From Gammaproteobacteria bacterium (GTDB lineage: Bacteria > Pseudomonadota > Gammaproteobacteria > Steroidobacterales > Steroidobacteraceae), in contig JANYJY010000046.1 of NCBI GenBank assembly GCA_025358295.1, positions 1 through 64,000 on the forward strand: a DNA stretch of 64,000 bases. Direction: 5' to 3'. Made by a program: the position numbers and the translations under genes. Shown piece after piece: positions 1-8,726 of this stretch (within the stretch, counting starts at the first letter, position 1; each line of letters begins with the position of its first letter). The notes beneath the pieces are model-generated. The model saw nothing but the letters and a program-made list of their open reading frames with translations, did no database searches and was not told where the DNA came from.

Positions 1-354
1 GATTTCATCCGCTTCGAGCGCCATCAACCGGTCGATGACCAGTTCGCGCTGGGTGCCGGATAGAATTCGCACGTTTTCCAAATACATCAGGTAGCCCCGC
101 ACGTCCGTATCCAGACGTAGCAACTCCTGGCCGTTGAAAACCCGCACGGCCCGGGCAGTGGCTTCGGCGACCTTGCCGAGCTGCTCTCCGGATAACCCGT
201 CCAGCCACTCCAATGCACGTTCGATGTCCGGTTCCGCAAAGCCCGCCTTATCCAGCTCGAGCTTCAAAGTGCCGCGCTTCGGCCGCGGTTCGTCATCGGC
301 GCTCATGTAATTCTCGAAGAGATAAATGAGTAGATCGAGAACGTTATCTTTCAA
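1..354 (-). CDS. smg: Smg / DUF494 family protein (partial, cut by left edge)
   Basis: The 118 visible codons begin KDNVLDLLIYLFENYM, the typical start of the Smg (DUF494) family, a small conserved protein of unknown function found beside dprA and topA in many gammaproteobacteria. The C-terminus lies beyond the left edge. The likely start is TTG at 354, with an AGGAG ribosome-binding sequence about 7 bases upstream. This TTG is in the same frame as dprA and no stop codon lies between them, so Smg may be made from its own TTG, as the tail of a DprA-Smg fusion, or both. Family identity is firm; the molecular role is unknown. Confidence 0.85.
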   Translation of the reverse strand, partial: MKDNVLDLLIYLFENYMSADDEPRPKRGTLKLELDKAGFAEPDIERALEWLDGLSGEQLGKVAEATARAVRVFNGQELLRLDTDVRGYLMYLENVRILSGTQRELVIDRLMALEADEI

Positions 355-1494
355 CCTCCGGCTCCTAGCGACTCGGGAGTAGCGGCCCCCCCAGGGGCGG
401 CCTTGAACGTGACCTTCGAGCTCGAGGATCAGCATCATCGAGGACACGGCTTCTGGTTTGAATCCGGTGCGAACGACCAATACATCGAAGTCCGCAGGAT
501 CAAAGCCGAGCGCATCTAACAAGATTTTATGATCCTTGTCCATGCCCGATGCGAAGCCGCCGGTCGTGGAAGGGTCCGCGCAGGCGCCCGTATCGGCCGG
601 CCGGGCACCGGCGAAAAATGCCGAAAAGTCCAGTTCGTTCAATATGTCATGTGCGGTTTCGGTCAGTTTTGCGCCCTGCCGGATCAGCTCGTGGCAGCCG
701 CGGCTCAAGGGGCTGTGAATGGATCCGGGCACGGCGAACAGTTCCCGCCCCAAATCTCCCGCCAGGCGGGCGGTAATCAGAGAGCCGCTTCGACGCGCGG
801 CTTCGACAACCAACGTTCCCAGGCTCAAGGCGGCAATAATGCCGTTTCGGCGTGGAAAGTTTTCGCGCCGCGGAGGAGTTCCCAACGGGAATGCACTGAC
901 CAGCGCGCCGCGCTGCCCGATGGCTTCGCCCAAGGGGTGATTGATCGCCGGGTAGATGATGTCGGCCCCCGACCCCAGCACGGCGATGGTCAGTCCCTGC
1001 GCCATGAGTGCGCCCCGGTGAGCCGCACTGTCCACCCCCAAGGCGAGCCCGCTGGTGATCACCAGGCCGCGCGCGGCGAGATACTCGGCGAGATCGTGCG
1101 CCGTGTCTCGGCCTTGCAAGGTAGGATTGCGGCTGCCGACGATGGCGAGTTGAGGGTCGTTCAGGACATCGACGTTGCCGACGACATACAGGGCAATGGG
1201 ATGTCGCCCCGCCGTGCGCAATAGGTGGGGATAGCGACTATCCGTGAACGGCACGAGGTGATGGCGCGGACTCTCCAACCAGGCCCGTTCAGCAGGCTTG
1301 AGTTTCGCCCCGGCGCTCGATAAAAATTCGCGCGCGGCCGCGGGCAGGCCTGCTCGTTCGCGCTGTGTGTCCGACGCCGCCGTGATTTCTTGCGCGTGCC
1401 GCAAGAAGGTGAACGCTCTTGATAAGGTGCAGCTATTGAGACCTGGCGTGCGGGTGAGCGTAACCCAGGCAGAGGATTCTTCGCTCGGTGGCAT
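355..1494 (-). CDS. dprA: DNA-processing protein DprA, reading frame continuous with smg
   Basis: DprA binds single-stranded DNA entering during natural transformation and loads RecA. Reading from ATG at 1494 gives a complete DprA of about 380 residues. It has the Rossmann-like core with GSRNP (about 120-124), SGLALGVDSAAHRGA (about 148-162) and LGSGADIIYP (about 173-182), then a C-terminal winged-helix region ending LELEGHV...GGRYSRV. The usual stop after this motif is absent: the frame runs through ARSRR straight into the Smg start at 354. A run of seven G at 387-393 and an out-of-frame TTGA at the smg start suggest an ancestral TGA/TTG overlap changed by an indel, or an assembly error. The gene lies downstream of the LysM lipoprotein on the same strand. 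Confidence 0.85.
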
Positions 1495-1560
1495 CCCGAG
1501 GATTATCGGATTTGCAACGCGGCTATGCCGCGTGAGAACTCAGCGTCTACGTGCAGATTT

Positions 1561-1590
1561 GCAGCCGGCGGCATTGGGCGCGCCGGCTGC
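1561..1590. other. Perfect 10-bp GC-rich stem-loop between the LysM gene and dprA
   Basis: GCAGCCGGCG at 1561-1570 is perfectly complementary to CGCCGGCTGC at 1581-1590, with a 10-base loop. It sits in the 110-base gap after the LysM stop codon and before dprA. Read on the minus strand it is not followed by a T-run, so it is not a standard intrinsic terminator. It may attenuate transcription or stabilise an mRNA end. Confidence 0.4.
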
Positions 1591-1604
1591 AGAGACGCGA
1601 GACG

Positions 1605-2804
1605 TTATGGATTTTCGACCCGATCCAAGACGCGAATGACGTTGGTCGCTTCCATGATCAGGCCGTAGCTCAAGTGGTCGAAGGTCTTGAAGACCATAAA
1701 AGTACCTGTGCGTTCGTCCGGCAGCCTGACCTTGGAAGAGCCCAGGCGTGTCATGGTGTTCAGAAAACCCTTGTTCGCGGTGTCGGCAATGAGGTCGCCG
1801 GCTTGATAAACCGCCAACACGTTGCCCGGAGCGAGTCCGTCGATCGCGCCTCGATTGATCACCACCACCTCGTATTGACCGATGATGCTGACGCCGTCGG
1901 ATACGGCGATGATGCGGCCATTGGTCTTCACCTTGGGCGGGCTGGGAATGAAATCGAGCGGCACATCGACGCCACCGGCAAATAGCTTGTCTCCCGGTAC
2001 GGTTTCGCGGGCCGACTCGGTCATGATGAGAGTGGTCGGATCGCCGCCTCGAGTGACGCGACCGGCGCCCGTAAAGATGCCGTCGTAGCCGACGACGCGA
2101 TTGTCGTCCGGGTCGCGCAACGCATCCCCGATATGCACAATGTTGAAATGAGTGCCGAGTTCAGCGGGACTGTTGAAGCCTCGCGCGTATACGGTATCGC
2201 CGTCCGCCATGGCCACGTGCAGGTCGCGCGTGGCAAGCACATACGGCGCGCCCTTGATCTGTTCCTTACTGAGCACGGTGGGCTTCGACATGAAGGCCGC
2301 GACCGTTTCATATGGGATGGTGGTGATGGCTGCCTCGAAGGGCTGGCTGCGAACGCGCGGCACTACCCGTGCGGCGTCGCCGCGTTGCAGCATGATGGTC
2401 GGTCGTCCGTCGATATACACCAGCCGTAGGGTGTCGCCTGGGTAAATTAAATGCGGGTTCTGGATCTGGGGATTTACCTGCCAAATCTCCGGCCAAAACC
2501 AGGGGTCGCGCAGAAAGACCTTGGAGATGGCCCACAGGGTATCGCCCTTCTTCACGACGTAACTGTCGGGTGCATTGGGGTTGAGTGCCAACCCGGTCTG
2601 TTGCGCGTCGGGAAGGGGCGCGGCGGCGGATGGGCCCGCATCGACCGCTGCCTCCATCGCCGTGCGATCGTCGCCCACCACGGTGCCTTGCGCATTGCTT
2701 TCCGGTACCACCACCGCCACGGGTGCCGATACCGGCCGCTCCGTCTGGCATCCGGCGAGGACCGCCAGGGTTACGGTGAGGGCAATAATTTGATGACCTT
2801 GCAT
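1605..2804 (-). CDS. LysM-domain lipoprotein
   Basis: A 399-residue exported protein. From ATG at 2804, preceded by GGGAG, it starts with a lipoprotein signal peptide ending LAGC (Cys19). A low-complexity linker follows, then one LysM domain at about 82-131 (YVVKKGDTLWAIS...PGDTLRLVY) and a long C-terminal region. LysM domains bind peptidoglycan, so an outer-membrane or periplasmic cell-wall role is likely. A LysM protein between dprA and the divergent def-fmt genes is a conserved gammaproteobacterial arrangement. The frame extends further upstream to 2870, but the lipobox and ribosome-binding site favour 2804. The exact function is not known. Confidence 0.85.
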   Translation of the reverse strand: MQGHQIIALTVTLAVLAGCQTERPVSAPVAVVVPESNAQGTVVGDDRTAMEAAVDAGPSAAAPLPDAQQTGLALNPNAPDSYVVKKGDTLWAISKVFLRDPWFWPEIWQVNPQIQNPHLIYPGDTLRLVYIDGRPTIMLQRGDAARVVPRVRSQPFEAAITTIPYETVAAFMSKPTVLSKEQIKGAPYVLATRDLHVAMADGDTVYARGFNSPAELGTHFNIVHIGDALRDPDDNRVVGYDGIFTGAGRVTRGGDPTTLIMTESARETVPGDKLFAGGVDVPLDFIPSPPKVKTNGRIIAVSDGVSIIGQYEVVVINRGAIDGLAPGNVLAVYQAGDLIADTANKGFLNTMTRLGSSKVRLPDERTGTFMVFKTFDHLSYGLIMEATNVIRVLDRVENP

Positions 2805-2845
2805 TCGTTTCGCTCCCTTGCCACAGCTTATGGTCGCTGACCGAC

Positions 2846-2854
2846 TGGTATACT
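2846..2854 (+). promoter_or_regulatory. Candidate extended -10 promoter element before def
   Basis: TGGTATACT matches an extended -10 element (TG-N-TATACT) in the 201-base divergent region between the LysM lipoprotein and def. No clear -35 box is visible at the right distance. It could drive def-fmt-rsmB with a leader of about 145 bases. This is a weak, motif-only call. Confidence 0.25.
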
Positions 2855-3005
2855 GCCGGACTGCTGCCAAAGACTGGGACGTATCGCCCGTTTTTGCCGT
2901 TTGCCAGCGCTAAAGCGCGCCGTCATGACTGGCATTAAGTTAAGCAGCGGCGGAACTTTAGCAACATTCTTCAGCCAAAAACACGATATTGCTCTCATAA
3001 CTCCC

Positions 3006-3590
3006 ATGACAAAGCTCGTAATTTTGGAGTATCCCGATCCGAGGCTGCGGAAGAAGGCCACCGCAGTGACCGTGTTTGATGATGCGTTGCGTCATTTTGC
3101 GAACAATATGCTCGAAACAATGTACGCGGCCAAGGGTGTCGGCTTGGCCGCTACCCAGATCGACGTGCATAAGCGATTGATCGTACTAGATATAAGTGAG
3201 CGGCGGGATCAGCCTTTGATTTTGATCAATCCGGAGCTGTTGAAACTCGAGGGCTCGGGGCCCGGCGAGGAGGGATGCCTGTCGTTGCCCGGCATATACG
3301 ATAAATTGTCGCGCGCGACCCATATTCGTGTGCGCGCGCTCGACTGCAAGGGCGAGTCCTTCGAATTGGACGCTGAAGGGCTGCTGGCCGTGTGCATCCA
3401 ACATGAGATGGATCATCTTGAGGGCAAGCTCTTCGTCGATTACCTTTCCGAACTCAAGCGCCAGCTCATTCGCCGGCGGCTGGAAAAAGAGCGTAAGCAG
3501 CGATCCACCGGGAGCGAACTTCGCGTGCTGCCACTGGGCGCGGCGGCGCCCGGCGCGCCCATGCGCAGATCCTCGACTCCGGCTCTTTGA
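3006..3590 (+). CDS. def: Peptide deformylase
   Basis: Removes the formyl group from the N-terminal methionine of nascent proteins. The 194 residues contain all three metal-site motifs: GVGLAATQ (44-51), EGCLS (89-93, with metal ligand Cys91) and HEMDH (133-137). The start at 3006 gives the family-typical N-terminus MTKLVILEYPDPRLR; an upstream in-frame extension to 2901 has no family support. About 30 residues at the C-terminus beyond the conserved core are basic and then Ala/Pro-rich. It is followed after 3 bases by fmt, the enzyme that makes its substrate's formyl group. Confidence 0.95.
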   Translation: MTKLVILEYPDPRLRKKATAVTVFDDALRHFANNMLETMYAAKGVGLAATQIDVHKRLIVLDISERRDQPLILINPELLKLEGSGPGEEGCLSLPGIYDKLSRATHIRVRALDCKGESFELDAEGLLAVCIQHEMDHLEGKLFVDYLSELKRQLIRRRLEKERKQRSTGSELRVLPLGAAAPGAPMRRSSTPAL

Positions 3591-3593
3591 GCT

Positions 3594-4553
3594 TTGAGCA
3601 CGGATTTCCCTCCCCTAAGGCTGGGTTTCGCCGGCACACCGGCATTCGCCGTTCCGGCGCTCGGCGCGCTCGCGAAGGTGTATCAGGTGGAAGCGGTGTT
3701 TACTCAGCCGGACCGCCCGGCCGGCCGCGGCCAGCCCTTGCATGCGAGTCCCGTCAAGGTTTACGCAATCGAACACGGAATCACCGTTCACCAACCGGCC
3801 GGCTTCAAGTCGCCGGAGGTGCTGGAGACTCTGCGCGGCCTGGATCTCGACGCCTTGGTGGTTGTTGCCTACGGGCTGATTCTGCCGCCCGCCGCACTGC
3901 AGATTCCGAGACTCGGCTGCATCAATGTCCATGCCTCCTTACTGCCCCGATGGCGCGGGGCCGCGCCGATTCAGCGTGCCGTTCTGGCGGGAGACAAAAA
4001 GACCGGTGTCACCATCATGCGAATGGAGAGGGGTCTGGATACCGGACCTCAGTTGGCGCTGAGGGAACTGGACATCGGTGACAGCGACACCGCCGGGACC
4101 GTGCATGATCGCCTGGCCGAGCTCGGTGCAAATCTCATTGTCGAATCTTTGGATGAGTTGCGCCGCGGGCGCGGCCGCGAGGTGCCGCAGCCTGCCGAAG
4201 GGATCACATACGCTGAGAAAATCAGCAAGGCCGAAGCGCGGATCGATTGGCGGCAGGATGCCGTTGAAATTTGGCGCCGCGTCCGCGCATTCAATCCGTG
4301 GCCGATTGCAGAAACGCGGTTCGACGGCGGCCAGCTGCGCGTCTGGGATGCTCAAATGCAGGACTGCTCGGTGACACCGTCGAGTATCGCGCCGGGCACG
4401 GTGCTCGCGGCCACGCCTGATGGCATCGACGTTGCCTGCGGCAACGGGGTGGTGCGGATACTTCGGCTGCAACTCGCCGGCCGCAAGCCGCTGCCTGCGC
4501 GGGAATTCATCAAGGCACAGCGCCTAGATGGCGCGCACTTCGGTCCGCCATGA
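3594..4553 (+). CDS. fmt: Methionyl-tRNA formyltransferase
   Basis: Transfers a formyl group from 10-formyl-tetrahydrofolate to initiator Met-tRNA. The 319 residues match the normal family length. The N-terminal Rossmann domain has GFAGTPAFAVP near the start and the catalytic segment NVHASLLPRWRGAAPIQ (Asn111, His113), with Asp149 in GLDTGP. The C-terminal tRNA-binding domain follows. Translation appears to start at TTG 3594, 3 bases after the def stop, and the gene overlaps rsmB by 4 bases (ATGA), so the three are probably co-translated. Confidence 0.95.
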   Translation: MSTDFPPLRLGFAGTPAFAVPALGALAKVYQVEAVFTQPDRPAGRGQPLHASPVKVYAIEHGITVHQPAGFKSPEVLETLRGLDLDALVVVAYGLILPPAALQIPRLGCINVHASLLPRWRGAAPIQRAVLAGDKKTGVTIMRMERGLDTGPQLALRELDIGDSDTAGTVHDRLAELGANLIVESLDELRRGRGREVPQPAEGITYAEKISKAEARIDWRQDAVEIWRRVRAFNPWPIAETRFDGGQLRVWDAQMQDCSVTPSSIAPGTVLAATPDGIDVACGNGVVRILRLQLAGRKPLPAREFIKAQRLDGAHFGPP

Positions 4554-5875
4554 CGACCTCGGCCGCCAGCGCTCGCTCTTTGGCCGCATACGCGGTGGCG
4601 CGCATTTTACGTGAGGGTGTGACCCTGGATGCGGCGCTCAAGGATGCTCTTGTCGCAGCTAATCCCAAACTGGCGCCCTCGGTGCGCTCGCTGAGCTACG
4701 GCGCGGTGCGTGGATATTATCGCCACGAAGCCGTCCTCGGCGCCCTGCTCTCCACGCCGGTAAGGTCGTTGGATTTCCTCGTGCGCGCCTTGTTGTCGGT
4801 CGCGCTGTATGAGCTCGAGGATGAACGCACGCCGGAGTACGCTGTGGTCGATGCCGCCGTACAAACCGCAAAGGCTACCGACGCGGTGCGGGCCGCCGGG
4901 TTGATCAACGCGGTGCTGCGCCGATACCTGCGCGAGCGCAAGACCTTGGATGCGGACATTGCGCGCAATCCCGCAACCCGTCACGCCTCGCCCGTGTGGC
5001 TCGCCGATCGATTTCGCGCCGACTGGCCGGTGCGCTGGACTCAGCTGCTGGCCGCAGGCGACGCTCAAGCGCCGATGTGGTTGCGCGTCAACAGTCAGCG
5101 CGCCACAACGGAAGAATATCTCGAGAAATTGCGCGAGGCGAGAATCGGCGCGCGCGCGGAAGCGCGCGTGCCTTACGCCATCGCGCTGGATTCACCTTGC
5201 GACGTGAGCGCCCTGCCGGGATTCGCAGAAGGACTGGTCTCCGTCCAAGATTTGGGGGCCCAGTGTGTCGCCTTTCCCCTGGGGCTTGCCGCCGGCCAGC
5301 GGGTGCTCGATGCCTGCGCAGCGCCCGGCGGCAAAACTGCCCTTATTGCCGAGCGGCAGCCGGATTTGAGCCGGGTGGTCGCGGTCGACGTGGACCCGCA
5401 GCGGCTCGTCAGGGTGCAGGAGAATTTGAAGCGAGGAGATCTGCGCGCCGACGTTATCAGCGGCGACGCCGGCGCGCCGGGCGCCTGGTGGGACGGAGTG
5501 CCATTCGACCGAATACTGCTCGACGCGCCCTGTTCGGCGCTCGGCATTATCCGCCGTCACCCCGATATTCGCCTGCGTAAGTCCCCGTCGGATATCGACA
5601 AATTGCCGCAGCTGCAGACACGCCTGCTGAATTCCGCTTGGTCCATGCTGGCTTCGGGGGGGCGCCTGGTTTATGCCACCTGTACCGTGACTCGCAGTGA
5701 AAACCGCGATCTTGTCGGCGCCTTTCTGAGCAATACGCCGGGCGCCGCCAGCCTATCGGCGGAACATTGGGAAGGTTGGCCGAATTTCGGCGAGGCCGAC
5801 GAATATGGCCGGCAGATTTTTCCGGGAGAGGCGGGTGCTGATGGCTTCTATTATGCTGCCCTGACCAAACAATGA
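4550..5875 (+). CDS. rsmB: 16S rRNA (cytosine-967 C5)-methyltransferase
   Basis: Methylates C967 of 16S rRNA. The 441 residues comprise an N-terminal NusB-like RNA-binding domain (about 1-140) and an S-adenosylmethionine-dependent methyltransferase domain. The latter has DACAAPGGKT (about 254-263), DAPCSALG (Cys328) and YATCTV (Cys378); the two cysteines are the usual pair for RNA m5C enzymes. It overlaps fmt upstream and the DUF4390 gene downstream by 4 bases each, a conserved arrangement. Confidence 0.95.
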   Translation: MTTSAASARSLAAYAVARILREGVTLDAALKDALVAANPKLAPSVRSLSYGAVRGYYRHEAVLGALLSTPVRSLDFLVRALLSVALYELEDERTPEYAVVDAAVQTAKATDAVRAAGLINAVLRRYLRERKTLDADIARNPATRHASPVWLADRFRADWPVRWTQLLAAGDAQAPMWLRVNSQRATTEEYLEKLREARIGARAEARVPYAIALDSPCDVSALPGFAEGLVSVQDLGAQCVAFPLGLAAGQRVLDACAAPGGKTALIAERQPDLSRVVAVDVDPQRLVRVQENLKRGDLRADVISGDAGAPGAWWDGVPFDRILLDAPCSALGIIRRHPDIRLRKSPSDIDKLPQLQTRLLNSAWSMLASGGRLVYATCTVTRSENRDLVGAFLSNTPGAASLSAEHWEGWPNFGEADEYGRQIFPGEAGADGFYYAALTKQ

Positions 5876-6510
5876 ACGCCGCGCGATCAAACCCAGAGAG
5901 TGCCCGCCGCCGGCCGCAACCGCAACCGCAGCCGTGGCGGCGTGTCTGGTTCGCATGGCTGATGGGCGCGGCGATTGCAGCGACGCTGTGGACGACTCCG
6001 CTGCGGGCGGATGGCTTGGAGGGACGATTCGAGGTCCGCTCCGCCGACCTGCAGATCACGGATGGCGTCTATCATCTGAACGCGCATCTAGACTTGCCCA
6101 TCAGCGACGCCGTGCGGCGCGGGCTTGCCGAGGGCGTGCCGTTGACGATGGAACTCGCTCTCGACATCGAGCGGGTGCGCCAGCTGCTGCCGAATTCGCG
6201 TGTCGCCGAACTGACTCAGCGGTATCACTTGCAGTACAACGCCGTCAGCGCCCGCTATATATTGCGCAACGACAATAGTGGCCAGCAAGAATCCCTTAGC
6301 ACCATCGATGCCGCCTTCGACCGGCTCTCCGAAGTGCGCGGCCTGCCTGTGTTGGACAAAGCCCTGCTGACCGCCGACCGCCGCTACGAGGCGAGCGTGC
6401 GGGCAAAGATCGATTACGGGTCGGTGCCGTTCAGCCTGCGGGTCGTGATGTTCTGGGTCAATGACTGGCACCGGGAAAGCGACTGGTACACTTGGACGCT
6501 GCAGCCGTGA
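5872..6510 (+). CDS. DUF4390 family protein
   Basis: A 212-residue protein with a Pro/Gln/Arg-rich N-terminus (a PQ repeat near 15-21), one hydrophobic segment at about 29-43 that could be a signal anchor, and a DUF4390 domain (about 48-212) ending in the WYTW segment common in the family. DUF4390 genes typically sit between rsmB and ntrY, as here, with ATGA overlap upstream and GTGA overlap downstream. It is probably membrane-anchored with a periplasmic domain. The role is unknown; its position suggests a link with the NtrY sensor. Confidence 0.8.
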   Translation: MNAARSNPESARRRPQPQPQPWRRVWFAWLMGAAIAATLWTTPLRADGLEGRFEVRSADLQITDGVYHLNAHLDLPISDAVRRGLAEGVPLTMELALDIERVRQLLPNSRVAELTQRYHLQYNAVSARYILRNDNSGQQESLSTIDAAFDRLSEVRGLPVLDKALLTADRRYEASVRAKIDYGSVPFSLRVVMFWVNDWHRESDWYTWTLQP

Positions 6511-8726
6511 TTCGCAAATACGGCGCCACGGTGCTCGGTTCCATCGGCGTCGCGTTGTGGTTGGTTGCCTTGTATCTACTGGCATCAGCCGCGCAAAATT
6601 CAGCCGAGTTCGACAAATGGCTGCCGTGGATCCTGCTGATCAACATCGCAGGTCTGCTCACCCTGTTCGCCCTGCTCGCCGCCAAGATCTCGCACCTGGT
6701 GCGCGACTATCGCAGGCACATCCCCGGGTCCAGGCTCAAAGGCCAAACGGTGGCGATATTCAGCGCCCTGGCAGTTGCGCCGATACTGGTCGTCTATTAT
6801 TTTTCATTGCAATTCATCAATCGCGGCATCGATAGTTGGTTCGAATTGGAAGTAAGCCAGGGATTGAAGGACACGCGCGAGCTTTCGCATGCTGCGCTCG
6901 AAGTGCGGGTGCGGGAATTTCTCCAGCACACACAGCTTGTCGCCCACAATTTATCCGTCGGTTCGGATCTCGAATTGATCGGTACGTTGGACCGCGAGCG
7001 CCGTGAAAGCACCGCGCTCGAGTTCACCATTGTGGGTGCGCAAGCGCAAATTCTCGCCACCAGTTCCGACCGACCGATGGATACACTGCCGGTGCCGGCG
7101 ACCGACGAGATGATGCTGCAATTGCGGCGCGGCCGACCCTATGTGAGCTTGGATACGGACTCGGTGGGCGGTTATGTGATTCGTGCGGCGGCACCTCTCG
7201 ACGCCAACGGCAGCAGCGGCCCGCGCGTGCTGATTGCCTTGTATCCCGTGCCGCAGCAGTTGAGCCAGCTCGCCGACACCGTGCAGCGTTCCTATACTCA
7301 GTACGCGAATTTGGTGCAATTGCGCCGGCCGCTCAAATCCACCTTCGTATTGATCCTGAGCTTCGTCGTGCTGATGTCGCTCATTGCCGCCGTCTACGGG
7401 GCATTGTTCGCGGCCCAGCGTCTGGTGCAGCCGGTGCAGGATTTGATATTCGGCACGCGCGCCGTGGCCAAGGGAAATTACGACACCAAGTTGCCCCTGC
7501 CCTCGCGCGACGAGTTGGGATTTCTCGTCACCTCGTTCAACGACATGACCAAGCGCCTGGGCCGTGCCCGCGAAGAGACGCGGCGCAGCCAGCAAACCGT
7601 GGAAGCCGAGCGGGCGGGGCTCGCCGTGATACTGGCGCGCCTGTCCACCGGCGTGGTGTCGCTCGAGGCGGATCTGACCGTGCGCACCGCGAATCAGGCA
7701 GCCAGCGCCATTCTCGGGGTTGATCTCGAGGCGGCCGTCGGCAAGCGATTCGACGAATCCATCAGCGACACGACGCTGTTCACTCAGTTTCTCACGGCGC
7801 TCAAATCGCATCTCGGTGCCGAGGATCTGGATTGGCGCGAACAGGTCGAACTATTCTCGGACGCCGGCAAACGTGTGTTGATGTGCGCGTGCACCGCATT
7901 GCCCAATGACTTGGGCGGCGCGCCCGGGGTGGTGCTGGTCTTCGACGACATCACCACCTTGTTGCAGGCGCAGCGCGATGCGGCCTGGGGCGAAGTCGCG
8001 CGTCGTCTGGCGCACGAGATCAAAAATCCCCTCACGCCGATCCAGCTGTCGGCGGAGCGCATGCGGCGCAAATTCCTGGGCAGCATGAATGAGCAAGATG
8101 CCCAGATCCTCGAGCGAGCGACCCATACCATCATCGCTCAAGTCGATGCCATGAAGCAGATGGTCAACGCGTTCAGCGAATATGCGCGCGCGCCCGACAT
8201 GCATTTCTCGCGCTTCGATTTGAATCAATTGATCACGGAAGTCGTGGATCTGTACCGCGTCCAGGATTCGAGCGCGGACCTCAAGCTCGTGCTTGACCCG
8301 CACCTGCCGGCCATTTCTGCGGACCGGATCCGAATCCGTCAGATTCTCAACAATCTGGTCACCAATTCGCTCGAGGCTCTGGAGGGCCGGCCGGGAGCCA
8401 GCATCGAAATCGAGACTCATGTGGCTGAGGAAGGAATCAAGCAGCCGGCAACGGTGGCCATCCAAGTCAGCGACAATGGGCCGGGGTTTCAGCGCGACCT
8501 GATCGGAACCGTGTTCGACCCCTATGTCACAAGCAAACCCAAGGGCACGGGCTTGGGGCTCGCGATAGTGAAGAAAATCGTCGAAGAACACGGCGGGCGC
8601 ATTGAGGCGGATAATCAACGCAGCGGCGGCGCCCGCGTGCGAATTCTATTGCCGTTGGGTGACGGCGCACGCTCGATGGGCGTGCGCGAGCCGCGCAAGG
8701 GCGAACACAGGAGAGAACGCGTATGA
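6507..8726 (+). CDS. ntrY: NtrY-like membrane sensor histidine kinase
   Basis: A sensor kinase of about 739 residues. N-terminal membrane segments (about 5-55 and near 90-105) enclose a periplasmic loop, and a further segment lies near 280. HAMP (about 300-350) and PAS-like domains follow, then the HisKA box with RRLAHEIKNPLTP (His503) and an HATPase domain with DNGPGF and GTGLGLAIVKK. The GTG start at 6507 forms a GTGA overlap with the DUF4390 stop; TTG at 6492 is an alternative. It overlaps the ntrX-like regulator by 4 bases. The NtrYX family is linked to nitrogen, redox or envelope control, but the signal here cannot be read from sequence. Confidence 0.88.
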   Translation: MIRKYGATVLGSIGVALWLVALYLLASAAQNSAEFDKWLPWILLINIAGLLTLFALLAAKISHLVRDYRRHIPGSRLKGQTVAIFSALAVAPILVVYYFSLQFINRGIDSWFELEVSQGLKDTRELSHAALEVRVREFLQHTQLVAHNLSVGSDLELIGTLDRERRESTALEFTIVGAQAQILATSSDRPMDTLPVPATDEMMLQLRRGRPYVSLDTDSVGGYVIRAAAPLDANGSSGPRVLIALYPVPQQLSQLADTVQRSYTQYANLVQLRRPLKSTFVLILSFVVLMSLIAAVYGALFAAQRLVQPVQDLIFGTRAVAKGNYDTKLPLPSRDELGFLVTSFNDMTKRLGRAREETRRSQQTVEAERAGLAVILARLSTGVVSLEADLTVRTANQAASAILGVDLEAAVGKRFDESISDTTLFTQFLTALKSHLGAEDLDWREQVELFSDAGKRVLMCACTALPNDLGGAPGVVLVFDDITTLLQAQRDAAWGEVARRLAHEIKNPLTPIQLSAERMRRKFLGSMNEQDAQILERATHTIIAQVDAMKQMVNAFSEYARAPDMHFSRFDLNQLITEVVDLYRVQDSSADLKLVLDPHLPAISADRIRIRQILNNLVTNSLEALEGRPGASIEIETHVAEEGIKQPATVAIQVSDNGPGFQRDLIGTVFDPYVTSKPKGTGLGLAIVKKIVEEHGGRIEADNQRSGGARVRILLPLGDGARSMGVREPRKGEHRRERV

